From CAZSXU01 sp964610505 (GTDB lineage: Bacteria; Arandabacterota; Arandabacteria; JAGLYR01): DNA of 64,000 nt. Below are positions 50,331-58,971 of the stretch, piece after piece; the first letter of the stretch is position 1, and each line of letters starts with the position of its first letter. Made by a program: the position numbers and the translations under genes. The notes beneath the pieces are model-generated. The model did not search any database, was not told where the DNA came from, and saw only the letters and a list, made by a program, of their open reading frames with translations. The DNA is taken from positions 1-64,000 of the forward strand of contig CAZSXU010000001.1 in the NCBI GenBank assembly GCA_964610505.1, written 5' to 3'.

Positions 50331-51006
50331 GTTTCACATCCAACCAGTCCGTGATCGCATCTTCCGGCGGACAGGGGATCTCGAGAAACGCGGCAATCCG
50401 CTCCATCGCCACGAGTGGCCGGCTGAGAAGAGCGTCGAAGGACACGGGCAGCGACGGGAACGAATGCATTCTCAGGATCTGTTCTCCGAGATCGCTCCAG
50501 GCCTGAATGTAGATAGAGACGAACTCGGGCGTGGCGGCCCGGAGAACAGGCAAATCCGTGCGCTCGTAAACCCGGAGAAGCGAGTGAACCTGATCCTCCC
50601 GATTCCGCTCCATCACGAGAACCCGAATATCGTACCGATCCATGAATTCGCCGAGGAACGGAAGGGTCAAGAACCATTGCGATTTCACTCCTATGGGAAA
50701 TCGATCGCCCAACGCCTCGACGAGAAGATCCAGGTACTCGCTCGCGTGCTCCCGGCCGATTCGGTCCAGCATGTCGAGGGTAGGCGGCAGCGCAACGTGA
50801 GGATAGACTGCGGCATAGATTTTCCTCAGAAACTCTTCCTGGGCGGGGAGTTCGAAGAATCCCTTCGGATTCATCCAACTCGCTCCCGAGAGCCGGTCCT
50901 TCGAGCCGACGTTCACGCCGGCGATGTCGAGCAGTCCCATCATGGCGGACGATCCCACCCGGCCCAGCGGGTATGCCACCACCGCTATTTTCTGTTTCAT
51001 CGTCAT
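50311..51006 (-). CDS. Sulfotransferase-like P-loop protein
   Basis: 231 residues from ATG 51006 (GAGGAG ten bases upstream). The N-terminal AVVAYPLGRVGSSAMMGLLD resembles the PAPS-binding 5-prime-phosphosulphate loop; VLVMERNREDQVHSLLRVYE fits the 3-prime-phosphate region. C-terminal helices are normal. The substrate is unknown (carbohydrate or lipid). The last few codons (QRSRK) lie in the dispersed repeat. Confidence 0.7.
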   Translation of the reverse strand: MTMKQKIAVVAYPLGRVGSSAMMGLLDIAGVNVGSKDRLSGASWMNPKGFFELPAQEEFLRKIYAAVYPHVALPPTLDMLDRIGREHASEYLDLLVEALGDRFPIGVKSQWFLTLPFLGEFMDRYDIRVLVMERNREDQVHSLLRVYERTDLPVLRAATPEFVSIYIQAWSDLGEQILRMHSFPSLPVSFDALLSRPLVAMERIAAFLEIPCPPEDAITDWLDVKLQRSRK

Positions 51007-51194
51007 TCCGGTCTGCTCCTCTCGATTCCACGCGCGTACTGACCCGTATGGATTTCCCCGAGGTAATCATGAGCAAGCACTGCGCCAGGCGGGGCACAGC
51101 GACGTCCGATTCCGCCTATCGCTTGAAATGATCAATGGTTACATCCGGGAAAGATCGTTCGGTGAACGTCATGCACGGCCTGCAGATGGGAAAG

Positions 51195-51218
51195 TCCTTC
51201 CTGCGGGCGCAGGAAGGA
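51195..51218. other. Isolated 11-bp hairpin
   Basis: TCCTTCCTGCG and CGCAGGAAGGA around two G residues, upstream of the second CTTCTCCGAGATCTA copy. Its place relative to that copy parallels the core hairpin of R5 relative to the first copy. Confidence 0.6.
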
Positions 51219-51255
51219 TGACATCTCGTGAACGACGACCTTTACCTACAGTACC

Positions 51256-51300
51256 CTTCTCCGAGATCTACTCTGTATTGTCCGTTTTCTGTCTTCTGTT
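51256..51300. repeat. CTTCTCCGAGATCTA dispersed repeat, copy 2
   Basis: Identical 15-base core (51256-51270) followed by related T-rich sequence (TGTCCGTTTTCTGTCTTC). The core contains the stop codon of queH, and the T-rich part encodes its last residues. Confidence 0.7.
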
Positions 51301-51840
51301 TTTGAAACTGAACTCACACCCGCAGTACTTCTGCCTGTACAGTCCCATCTCGCGACTCATCTGAACGGATTTCCGAAACCCATCCCGCTTTTTGAAATCC
51401 TCATTGAGAAAGACCACCTTGCGATTCATGGTGGCGCGCCGGCCGATCTCGCCGATTCGCTTGGCATCCTTGTGCGGGCTGATCGTGAGGGTGGTGGCGA
51501 AGTAGTCCATGCCGCGCGCGTCGGCTTCCCGGGCCGTCTGCTCGAGCCGGAAGCGAAAACAGACGTCACATCGAGCTCCGCCCTCCTTCTCCCACTCCAT
51601 CCCCTGGACGGCTTGGAGCCATAGGCTGTGGTCGTCCTTCGCCTCAACCAACGGGAGTTCGAGCTTCGCGGCCACCTGCCGCGCCGCTTCGAGACGCCGG
51701 TCGTGTTCATCTTCCGGATGGAGATTGGCATTGGCGAAGAAGAGCGTGACGTCAAACCGAGGCTGCAGTCTCTGGATCACCGCCGTTGAGCAGGGCCCGC
51801 AACAGACATGGAGAAGGAGAGGTGGTTTTGCATTTGCCAT
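51268..51840 (-). CDS. queH: Epoxyqueuosine reductase QueH
   Basis: 190 residues catalysing the last step of queuosine formation on tRNA. It has the full cysteine set of the family: VCCGPC (residues 12-17), CDVC in the middle and YCGCEFS near the end, plus HPEDEHDRRLE and TTLTISPHKD. The final residues (RRQKTDNTE) derive from a dispersed repeat, so the tail is not conserved. Confidence 0.93.
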   Translation of the reverse strand: MANAKPPLLLHVCCGPCSTAVIQRLQPRFDVTLFFANANLHPEDEHDRRLEAARQVAAKLELPLVEAKDDHSLWLQAVQGMEWEKEGGARCDVCFRFRLEQTAREADARGMDYFATTLTISPHKDAKRIGEIGRRATMNRKVVFLNEDFKKRDGFRKSVQMSREMGLYRQKYCGCEFSFKNRRQKTDNTE

Positions 51841-52269
51841 CAGAGTCCTCCGGGGATGACTCTAGTGGACGGCCGTGAGTGGGTCAAGGCACATGCGCAT
51901 CCGAGAATCCCGGGAAGACGAACAAGAACGAGCATTTGTCGAGAGTCGGTAACCGCGCCATCTTCAGATTGCCCATATACCGCCCGGCGTCCCGGCAAGG
52001 TGACGAAGATGGGGCAAAGAAGCGAAGGCCGAGAGCCGAAAGCCGGAAGGCACTATCCCCGGGCCGGCCGCGGGGAAGGTTCGCCGGAATGACGACAGGG
52101 CGAGGGGTCTTCCAAAGCCGCGGGTAGTCACCCTCCTCATTGATCAGAATCCCCCATTCTCGTCGTGGAGGAGAGACGCCGAACCTTTCCCGTGGCAAAA
52201 GGCCCAGACGGCAGAGAGGGGAGAGGCGAACTGCGCAGTCTGTGGGTGGCGGTTCATCTTGTCGCCTTG
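51841..52269. other. Gene-free interval between queH and the dpp-type operon
   Basis: Contains the queH promoter at its left end and the dpp-type promoter just beyond its right end. The middle, about 350 bases, holds nothing I can identify. Confidence 0.6.
51859..51887 (-). promoter_or_regulatory. Promoter of queH
   Basis: TTGACC (51887-51882), 17 bases, TAGAGT (51864-51859) on the minus strand; leader of only about 12 bases before the ATG, containing GGAGGA. Confidence 0.7.
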
Positions 52270-52298
52270 TTGACACCTCCGCCGCCCGGTGCTAGAGT
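52270..52298 (+). promoter_or_regulatory. Promoter of the dpp-type operon
   Basis: TTGACA (52270-52275), 17 bases, TAGAGT (52293-52298), with TGC before the -10. Confidence 0.75.
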
Positions 52299-52362
52299 GC
52301 GTTGAACGCCGACACAACGGCGGAGAGGAACCGAATGGCCCCTGCCTTTCAGCGGAGGTCCC

Positions 52363-53988
52363 GTGCTGCGTATCTGCTTGATCTGCCTGTTGATGCTCGC
52401 GCTTACCCCTTCATGTCAACGATCGCAAGACCGGGCCGAACCGGCCGAAGAAGACGGCGCGCCGGAGTACGGGGATTGTCTGGTTGTCGGCACGGAGGCG
52501 GACGCGGATGCGTTGAATCCACTCGTCTCTGCGGCCAACACCGGCTCCGATGTCTATGGCCAACTGTTCTGTCAGTTGGCCCGCATCCAACCCAACATGA
52601 AGGACTTCGATCCATGGCTGGCGTCCCGCTGGGAGTTCTCCGAGGACCGGAAGACCCTGACGTTCCATCTTCGCGATGACGTGACCTGGCATGATGGGGT
52701 CAAGTTCACGGCGCACGACGTCGCGTTTTCATTCGATCTGTACTCGAACGAAGAAGCCGGTTACAAGACGATCCGCTGGCTCGAAGACATCGAATCGGTA
52801 ACGGCGGTCGATTCGTTCACCGTCCGGTTCCATTTCACCCAGACGTATCCGGACCAGTTCATCGACGCGTGGATCTTCCGCCCTCTCCCAAAACACATCC
52901 TTGAATCCGTCCCGCCGGCGGAGATGAACCGGGCGGAGTTCAACCGAAACCCGATAGGGAACGGTCCGTTCCGATTCGCGAAGTGGATTCCCCAGCAGAC
53001 CATCGAGCTCGTTGCCAACGAGGATTACTTTCTCGGCCGGCCGTATCTGGACCGGCTGGTCTGGAAGATCATTCCAGACGCCACCAGCCTGGCCACCCAG
53101 TTGGGGAACGGGCAGATTGACCTCTGGCCGGTGGTCCCCGCGGAGCAGAAATCCCGCGTGCGTAAAATGGCAAACGTGAATGTCCACAGCTACCCCTCAC
53201 GCGTCTATCACTTCGTCTGCTGGCAGATCGCCGACCCTCTCTTTGCTTCGAGGAACGTCCGGCGCGCCCTGACCATGGCCATCGACCGGCAGAAGCTGAT
53301 TGACTCCCTTCTGGAAGGAATGGGGCAACCGGCTCTCGGACCGCTACCCTCCTTTCTCTGGGCGCACAATCCGGACCTCCCGCAGATCGAGTTCAACCCG
53401 GATCAGGCTCGCCGAATTCTCGCCGAGGAAGGTTGGATAGACCGCGACGGCGACGGATGGCTGGACAGGGACGGCCGCCGGTTCGAATTCGAGATCATCA
53501 CCAACGGAGACAACCAGATCCGCGCCGACATCACCGTCGTTGTTCAGGACGACCTCGGCCGGATCGGCGTCAAGGTGACCCCGAGGCTGATCGAGTGGAC
53601 CGTGTTCGTCGAAAGACTGACCCGAAAGAAAGACTTCCAGGCCGCGGTGTCGGCCTGGGTATCCGCCATCAAGGTGGATCTCACCACCATCTGGCACTCC
53701 AAGTCCATCCAGGATCGATACAACCTTGGCAGCTACTCGAATCCGGCCGTGGACCGCTTGATCGACCACGCCCGGGTGGAAATGGATCGAGACAAGGCGG
53801 CCGCCCTCTGGAGCGAAGCTCAGCGGATCATCGTCGATGACGCACCCTACGCGTTCCTCTTCGTCACCGACGAGATGACGGCCGTCGACAAGCGGGTTCG
53901 GAACGTCCATCCGACAACCTATTCCTGGGACACCTATCTCGATCGATGGTGGGTACCCGTCGAGGAACAGCGATACTCGAACTGGTGA
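52363..53988 (+). CDS. Peptide/nickel ABC transporter substrate-binding lipoprotein (SBP family 5)
   Basis: 541 residues from GTG 52363 (GGAGG ribosome site). The lipobox TPSC gives Cys18. Family 5 features include TFHLRDDVTWHDGVKFTAHD, PIGNGPFRFAKW, ARRALTMAIDR-like VRRALTMAIDRQKLID and the terminal DAPYAFLFVTDE. Binds peptides or similar ligands for the two permeases that follow. Confidence 0.92.
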   Translation: MLRICLICLLMLALTPSCQRSQDRAEPAEEDGAPEYGDCLVVGTEADADALNPLVSAANTGSDVYGQLFCQLARIQPNMKDFDPWLASRWEFSEDRKTLTFHLRDDVTWHDGVKFTAHDVAFSFDLYSNEEAGYKTIRWLEDIESVTAVDSFTVRFHFTQTYPDQFIDAWIFRPLPKHILESVPPAEMNRAEFNRNPIGNGPFRFAKWIPQQTIELVANEDYFLGRPYLDRLVWKIIPDATSLATQLGNGQIDLWPVVPAEQKSRVRKMANVNVHSYPSRVYHFVCWQIADPLFASRNVRRALTMAIDRQKLIDSLLEGMGQPALGPLPSFLWAHNPDLPQIEFNPDQARRILAEEGWIDRDGDGWLDRDGRRFEFEIITNGDNQIRADITVVVQDDLGRIGVKVTPRLIEWTVFVERLTRKKDFQAAVSAWVSAIKVDLTTIWHSKSIQDRYNLGSYSNPAVDRLIDHARVEMDRDKAAALWSEAQRIIVDDAPYAFLFVTDEMTAVDKRVRNVHPTTYSWDTYLDRWWVPVEEQRYSNW

Positions 53989-54004
53989 TTTTCCGGCGAA
54001 GCCT

Positions 54005-54982
54005 ATGGCATCCTACCTCCTGAGACGGATCCTGTTGGCGATCCCCCTGCTGCTGGGGATCTCGACCATCGTCTTTGTCATCCTCCACCTGGCACCCGGG
54101 GATCCGACCGCCCTCTACATCAATCCCGACGTCGACGTCGAGATTCAGGACAGCATCCGTCACAACCTGGGGTTGGATCAACCGCTCCATCTTCAGTACG
54201 TCCGTTGGCTGGGGTCCTTCCTGACCGGTCGTTTCGGCCACTCGCTCACGCAGCACCGCCCGGTGGCCGACATCCTGGCCTCCGCACTGCCCAACACGGT
54301 TGTCCTGTCGCTGGCTTCTCTCGTCATCATGTTCGTCGCCGGTGTGGCGGTCGGCACGGTATCCGCCATCCGCCGGGGAACCTTCACCGATCACACGACG
54401 ACCCTCGTGTCCCTCTTTTTCTACTCGGTTCCGACGTTCTGGCTCGCGCTGATGTTGATCCTGTTGTTTTCGGAGCTCCTGCCGATCCTCCCCGCGGCAC
54501 AGGCCGTGTCGGTCGATCACGCGTCGCTTTCCCTCTGGGGACGAATCGTCGATCGGTTTCGGCATCTGATTCTGCCGAGTCTGGCCCTGGGACTGGGGGG
54601 AGCGGCCGGAATCGCGCGATTCGCCCGGGGGAGCATGCTCGACGTCCTCGGCCAGGATTACATCCGTACTGCTCGAGCCAAGGGTCTCCCCGAACGCAGT
54701 GTCATCTGGAAGCATGCGCTTCGCAACGCCCTGATTCCCGTGATCACGCTCCTCGGGCTCTACCTGCCGTTTCTCTTCAGCGGCGCGGTTCTGGTCGAGA
54801 CCGTATTTTCCTGGCCCGGGATGGGGCGCGTGATCGTCACCGCCATCCTCCAGCGCGACTATCCGGTGGTGATGGCCAACACGTTTCTCTTCGGAGTGAT
54901 GGTGATCCTGGGGAACCTGCTGGCGGACGTGCTGTATTGCCTGGTCGACCCCCGCATTCGGTACGCGGCGAGGAGGGCTTGA
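54005..54982 (+). CDS. ABC transporter permease, DppB type
   Basis: 325 residues with six membrane helices. The N-terminal MASYLLRRILLAIPLLLGIS and the EAA loop (RTARAKGLPERSVIWKHALR) are typical; the end has VETVFSWPGMGRV and DVLYCLVDPRIRYA. Starts 16 bases after the binding-protein gene. Confidence 0.94.
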   Translation: MASYLLRRILLAIPLLLGISTIVFVILHLAPGDPTALYINPDVDVEIQDSIRHNLGLDQPLHLQYVRWLGSFLTGRFGHSLTQHRPVADILASALPNTVVLSLASLVIMFVAGVAVGTVSAIRRGTFTDHTTTLVSLFFYSVPTFWLALMLILLFSELLPILPAAQAVSVDHASLSLWGRIVDRFRHLILPSLALGLGGAAGIARFARGSMLDVLGQDYIRTARAKGLPERSVIWKHALRNALIPVITLLGLYLPFLFSGAVLVETVFSWPGMGRVIVTAILQRDYPVVMANTFLFGVMVILGNLLADVLYCLVDPRIRYAARRA

Positions 54983-54984
54983 GC

Positions 54985-55857
54985 ATGGCCACGCGCGCAT
55001 ATGCGATGCCGGCCGGGCACCCCGGGGCATTTCGCCGGATTGCCGGAAGCGGAACGGGGCGCGTCGGGCTGGTGCTCGTGGGAATTCTGTGCGTGATCGC
55101 GCTCCTCAACCCTGTCCTGGCCCCCCACGACCCGAATGAGCAGATCGATATCGTAACCAATCGCTACTCTGCTCCCACGTCCAATCATCTTCTGGGAACG
55201 GACAAGTTCGGCCGGGACGTCCTCTCGCGCGTCCTTTACGGCGCTCGAATCTCCCTCGGAATCTCGTTGGCTTCGGTGGCCCTGGCCATCGGCCTTGGGA
55301 CTCTCGTGGGCGCGATTGCCGGGTACTTCGGCGGGCGGCTGGATGCGGTCCTCATGCGGGGCGTGGACCTGCTGATGGCTTTCCCCCGCCTGGTCCTTCT
55401 TCTTGTCCTGGCCGCCGTGTTTCGACCCTCGATCTGGCTTCTGGTCGTCGTACTGGGATTGACGGGCTGGATGGGGGTGTCACGTCTCGTTCGGGGGCAG
55501 GTTCTGACGCTTCGCGAGCAGACGTTTGTCGAGGCCGGACGGGCACTCGGATTCGGACACGGGCGGATCTTGTTCTACCACATCCTGCCCAACGCCGTCG
55601 GCCCCATCATCGTCGCCGCCACACTGGCGATGGCCGACACGATCCTCATGGAAGCGGGCCTGAGCTTCCTCGGCCTAGGCGTGCAGCCTCCGACAGCCAG
55701 CTGGGGAAACATGATCGCCGGCGGTCGGGATATGCTCCTCGACGCCTGGTGGATCGCCACCTTCCCGGGACTCGCCGTAGTGATTACGGTAATTTCGTTC
55801 AATTTGCTGGGTGAGGGACTCCGCGACGTATTCGATCCCCGCAGCCGCTCGCGTTGA
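54985..55857 (+). CDS. ABC transporter permease, DppC type
   Basis: 290 residues from ATG 54985, two bases after the DppB stop and after GAGGAGGG. Signature HLLGTDKFGRDVLSRVLYGARISL, EAA loop GRALGFGHGRILFYHILPN and AGLSFLGLGVQPPTASWGNM. No ATPase genes follow, so the energising subunits must be encoded elsewhere. The frame is open further upstream only as a shadow of DppB. Confidence 0.93.
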   Translation: MATRAYAMPAGHPGAFRRIAGSGTGRVGLVLVGILCVIALLNPVLAPHDPNEQIDIVTNRYSAPTSNHLLGTDKFGRDVLSRVLYGARISLGISLASVALAIGLGTLVGAIAGYFGGRLDAVLMRGVDLLMAFPRLVLLLVLAAVFRPSIWLLVVVLGLTGWMGVSRLVRGQVLTLREQTFVEAGRALGFGHGRILFYHILPNAVGPIIVAATLAMADTILMEAGLSFLGLGVQPPTASWGNMIAGGRDMLLDAWWIATFPGLAVVITVISFNLLGEGLRDVFDPRSRSR

Positions 55858-55872
55858 CAAGACAACAACCTT

Positions 55873-56014
55873 CCGCAGATTACGCAGATTCGAAGCAGGT
55901 AACGCCTGGAAACGCCCCCTCAAACACTCCAGCGGAGAGACTCAGTCAGACGAACGCTCCCCTCGTTGAGACAAGAACTTGTCTCAACACAATGCCCATC
56001 TGCGTAATCTGCGG
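55873..56014. repeat. Nested palindromic intergenic element R6
   Basis: The outer arms are perfect 17-bp inverted repeats (CCGCAGATTACGCAGAT at 55873-55889 and its complement at 55998-56014). The core is an 11-bp stem GTTGAGACAAG/CTTGTCTCAAC with loop AA (55965-55988). Lies between the convergent dppC-type and PP2C genes. Confidence 0.8.
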
Positions 56015-56031
56015 ATAGAGGGGTTTGCCCT

Positions 56032-58716
56032 TTACCCGTCCTCCCCGGTCTCTACGTCCCCTTTCTCCAACACCTTCAGTGTGATCAACGTCAGATCGTC
56101 CGACTGGTCGTGACCGGCGGTGAATTCGCGGACGGTTTCGTGAATGCGTTCCTGCAGCTCCCGAGCACCCAGGTGCCGATTGGACACGACCACGTCCCGG
56201 AACAGCTCGTCGCCGAGCTGTTCGCCGTCGGCCTTTTCGGCTTCCGTCACACCATCCGTGTAGAGAACGAGGACGTCTCCCGGCGCGAGATCCGTTTTCG
56301 CCTCTTCGTAGGGAAATCCTTCCATCATTCCGAGTGGCAAACCGCCCGCGTCCAGCAGATCGATCCGACCGTCCGCCCTCACCAGGAGCGGCGGATTGTG
56401 ACCGGCATTGGCAAAGGAGAACACCCCGTTGCCCGAGTCCAGAATTCCGTAGAAGAAAGTCGCGTACATTTCGGGACTCGTCGTCTTGTGCAACTGGATG
56501 TTGAGAGCCTCCATCACGCCGGCGATGCCCGAGGGCTCTCGCGCAAACGCGCGAAGGCTTGCCTGGAGGTTCGCCATCAGGAGCGCGGCCGTGATCCCCT
56601 TGCCCGACACGTCGCCGACGGCCAAGCCGAGAGAAGCGCTTCCAAACATCAGGTAGTCGAAGTAGTCGCCGCCCACTTCTCTTGCGGACGTGGACCGCCC
56701 GCAGATCTCGTACCCCAGGAGTTCGGGAGAATCCTGCGGCAGAAGTCTTTGCTGAATGCTCCGGGCGATCCGCAGCTCGGACTCGAGTCTTTCCTTCTCC
56801 TTGACCGCGGCCAACATCCGCCGGATCTCGGCGCTCATCACGTTGAAGGAGTCCGCCAGGTCTTCGAATTCATCGCGCGACGTCACATGAATGCGGTAGT
56901 CGAAATCTCCGGCGCGCACGCGCTGGGTCCCCTTCTTGAGCGCCCCGACGGATCGCGTAATGTTATGAACCACGCGAATGCCAACCCCCGAAGCCACGAG
57001 GATGATCACCAGAAACAGACCCGCCAGAATTCCCACGATCACCAGGAGCAGTACGTTGATGGTGTTCTCGGGGGCAAAAAGGACCTGATACAGATTTCGA
57101 ATGGACGTCCGGACCAGGAGCATACCGGCCACCTTCTCCAGCGTCTCTCCCGTTGACCAGTCAATCTCCGAGAGGAAGGCCCCCCCGAAGTACAGACGCC
57201 GGTCCAGGAATCCGGACGCGGCTTCCGCCGAGGGCGCCGTGGAGATCGACCGCCATTCCGGCGCAATGTCTTCCGGCATCTTGGCCCGGGACGTGGAGAT
57301 CTGTCGACGGGCGACCGTGACCTGCATCCAGTACCCGTTGGTGAGTTCGAAATCCACTCCGGTGAGGCTCTTCATTTCTTCCAGAAACGTCTGATCGAGC
57401 GGCGCTCCGGCCTCGACGACCAGCGTCGCCCCCTTGAGGATCCGCCCCGCTACCGCACGGCTCCACACCCCGTCCGGCTCCGCCACGAGTCCGACTCGAG
57501 TTATATTCGCCGACCATGCGGGCAACGGATACCCCGCCCACCTGGCCTCCGGGGTCGTTTCACTGCAGGCGACCCAGCGGGAGGATGCCGTCTCTACCTG
57601 AACGAGAACATAGCGCCCCTGCAAATCCGAATCTTGCCCCTCCAGGATGTGCGTCAGGAGTTCGGACAGTGCGGGATCGACGGATACCGAGTCCACGGAC
57701 ACGGGGCGCCGGGACGCCCACTGGAGAATTCGAGAATCCTCCGCGATCGATTCGGCCCACTCCGCACACGATTCGGTCGATTCCGCAACGATTCTCTTTC
57801 CCAGAGAGGCCCGGTAGCCGCCGAGTACAATGTAGAAGCCGATCGAAAGGATGAGGATCATCAGAATCAGGGGTACGGCTCCCGCCAGAACATAGAAGAA
57901 GAACAGCTTCGTCCGAAGACCTCCCCGAACGGCGGCAAGCCGAGTCACAGGCGAAAAGAGAGTCTTCGCCTGAAAGACGAGGGCGTGAGACAGGAACAGG
58001 ATCAGCACGGCCCGAAGGAAACCGACCGTCAGTATTCCCGCGTGTCCCCGAAGCGTGTTCAGGAAAACCTGCTCGGTTTCCCCGAATCTGATTCGGGACT
58101 GAAAGACCGCCGCCAGGAGAATCGCCAGGAATCCGCCGAAGAAGACGGCGATCCTCGCCCGCCCGCCGAGCTCGTCCCTCCACGGCGTCGAGGCCGAGAT
58201 GATGATCCCAAGCGGAATCAGCCAGGTCCATCCCTGGTCGGCCGGCAGAACGGAGCCGCCGACAAGCATAATCCCGCACGCGGCGACCGTCCAGATCGTC
58301 CTTACGGTCCCCGCCTCATAGAACACCAGACTCGCCAGAATCACGGCCGCGCATCCCATCAGAAATACAAGCAAACCTTCGAGGAGCGCGAGCGGAAGCG
58401 GAAAACGGCCCGTGAATTCGACCTCGGCCGCCGCTCCTTCTCCGGCGGGTTCGGTAATGAGCACAACGAGGAGGACTCCCGTAATGAACAGAAGCGCGCC
58501 GACTTGGGCCAGAACGGAAAGCCTCCGCCGAACGGAGAGGTCCTGGCTCCACTGGAAGATCCTTCGAGACTGCAAGAACATCCAACCGAGAAACGCCAGA
58601 TTCAGAACTTCGCTTGCCCGGCCGAGCCCGGGGATTTCCGTGACGCGCTCGACGACGAGCCAGATCAGAAGCCCAAGCCAGACGAAGAGGATCTTTCTCG
58701 TGAAGAAGAAGCGCAT
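56032..58716 (-). CDS. Membrane PP2C/SpoIIE-type serine phosphatase with HAMP domain
   Basis: 894 residues from ATG 58716. About nine membrane helices in the first 300 residues, a large extracytoplasmic region (about 310-550), another helix (VLLLVIVGILAGLFLVIILV), a HAMP domain (RAGDFDYRIHVTSRDEFEDLADSFNVM) and a C-terminal PP2C domain. Metal-binding residues are in REVGGDYFDYL, LAVGDVSGKGITAALLM, NAGHNPPLLV, LYTDGVTEAE and DDLTLITLKV. An RsbU-like enzyme controlling a partner-switching pathway; no anti-sigma or STAS genes are beside it. Confidence 0.92.
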   Translation of the reverse strand: MRFFFTRKILFVWLGLLIWLVVERVTEIPGLGRASEVLNLAFLGWMFLQSRRIFQWSQDLSVRRRLSVLAQVGALLFITGVLLVVLITEPAGEGAAAEVEFTGRFPLPLALLEGLLVFLMGCAAVILASLVFYEAGTVRTIWTVAACGIMLVGGSVLPADQGWTWLIPLGIIISASTPWRDELGGRARIAVFFGGFLAILLAAVFQSRIRFGETEQVFLNTLRGHAGILTVGFLRAVLILFLSHALVFQAKTLFSPVTRLAAVRGGLRTKLFFFYVLAGAVPLILMILILSIGFYIVLGGYRASLGKRIVAESTESCAEWAESIAEDSRILQWASRRPVSVDSVSVDPALSELLTHILEGQDSDLQGRYVLVQVETASSRWVACSETTPEARWAGYPLPAWSANITRVGLVAEPDGVWSRAVAGRILKGATLVVEAGAPLDQTFLEEMKSLTGVDFELTNGYWMQVTVARRQISTSRAKMPEDIAPEWRSISTAPSAEAASGFLDRRLYFGGAFLSEIDWSTGETLEKVAGMLLVRTSIRNLYQVLFAPENTINVLLLVIVGILAGLFLVIILVASGVGIRVVHNITRSVGALKKGTQRVRAGDFDYRIHVTSRDEFEDLADSFNVMSAEIRRMLAAVKEKERLESELRIARSIQQRLLPQDSPELLGYEICGRSTSAREVGGDYFDYLMFGSASLGLAVGDVSGKGITAALLMANLQASLRAFAREPSGIAGVMEALNIQLHKTTSPEMYATFFYGILDSGNGVFSFANAGHNPPLLVRADGRIDLLDAGGLPLGMMEGFPYEEAKTDLAPGDVLVLYTDGVTEAEKADGEQLGDELFRDVVVSNRHLGARELQERIHETVREFTAGHDQSDDLTLITLKVLEKGDVETGEDG

Positions 58717-58767
58717 ACGACAGGAGTCTCCCCAGAGATACTCTCTACCAGTCAACCGTCAGAGTCG

Positions 58768-58797
58768 AATCTAGCCTGGGAAGGAGGTGGATGTCAA
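58768..58797 (-). promoter_or_regulatory. Promoter of the PP2C phosphatase gene
   Basis: TTGACA (58797-58792), 18 bases, TAGATT (58773-58768) on the minus strand, with GGC before the -10. Confidence 0.65.
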
Positions 58798-58901
58798 TGC
58801 ATTGCCTATTCGCTGGATCAAAGAGCCGGATGTCAACGACTTGCCGGTTAGGCACCGCCAATCTTGAGATGTTCTCCCTCCGGCGCTCCCCCACGTACCG
58901 C

Positions 58902-58930
58902 TTGCCAGCGCCCGTATGCTCTGCTAGAGT
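58902..58930 (+). promoter_or_regulatory. Promoter of the permease-trxB operon
   Basis: TTGCCA (58902-58907), 17 bases, TAGAGT (58925-58930), with CTGC before the -10. Confidence 0.65.
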
Positions 58931-58971
58931 ATCGGTCGCCCGAACCCTCAAGGCCAATGTGGAGACGGTCC

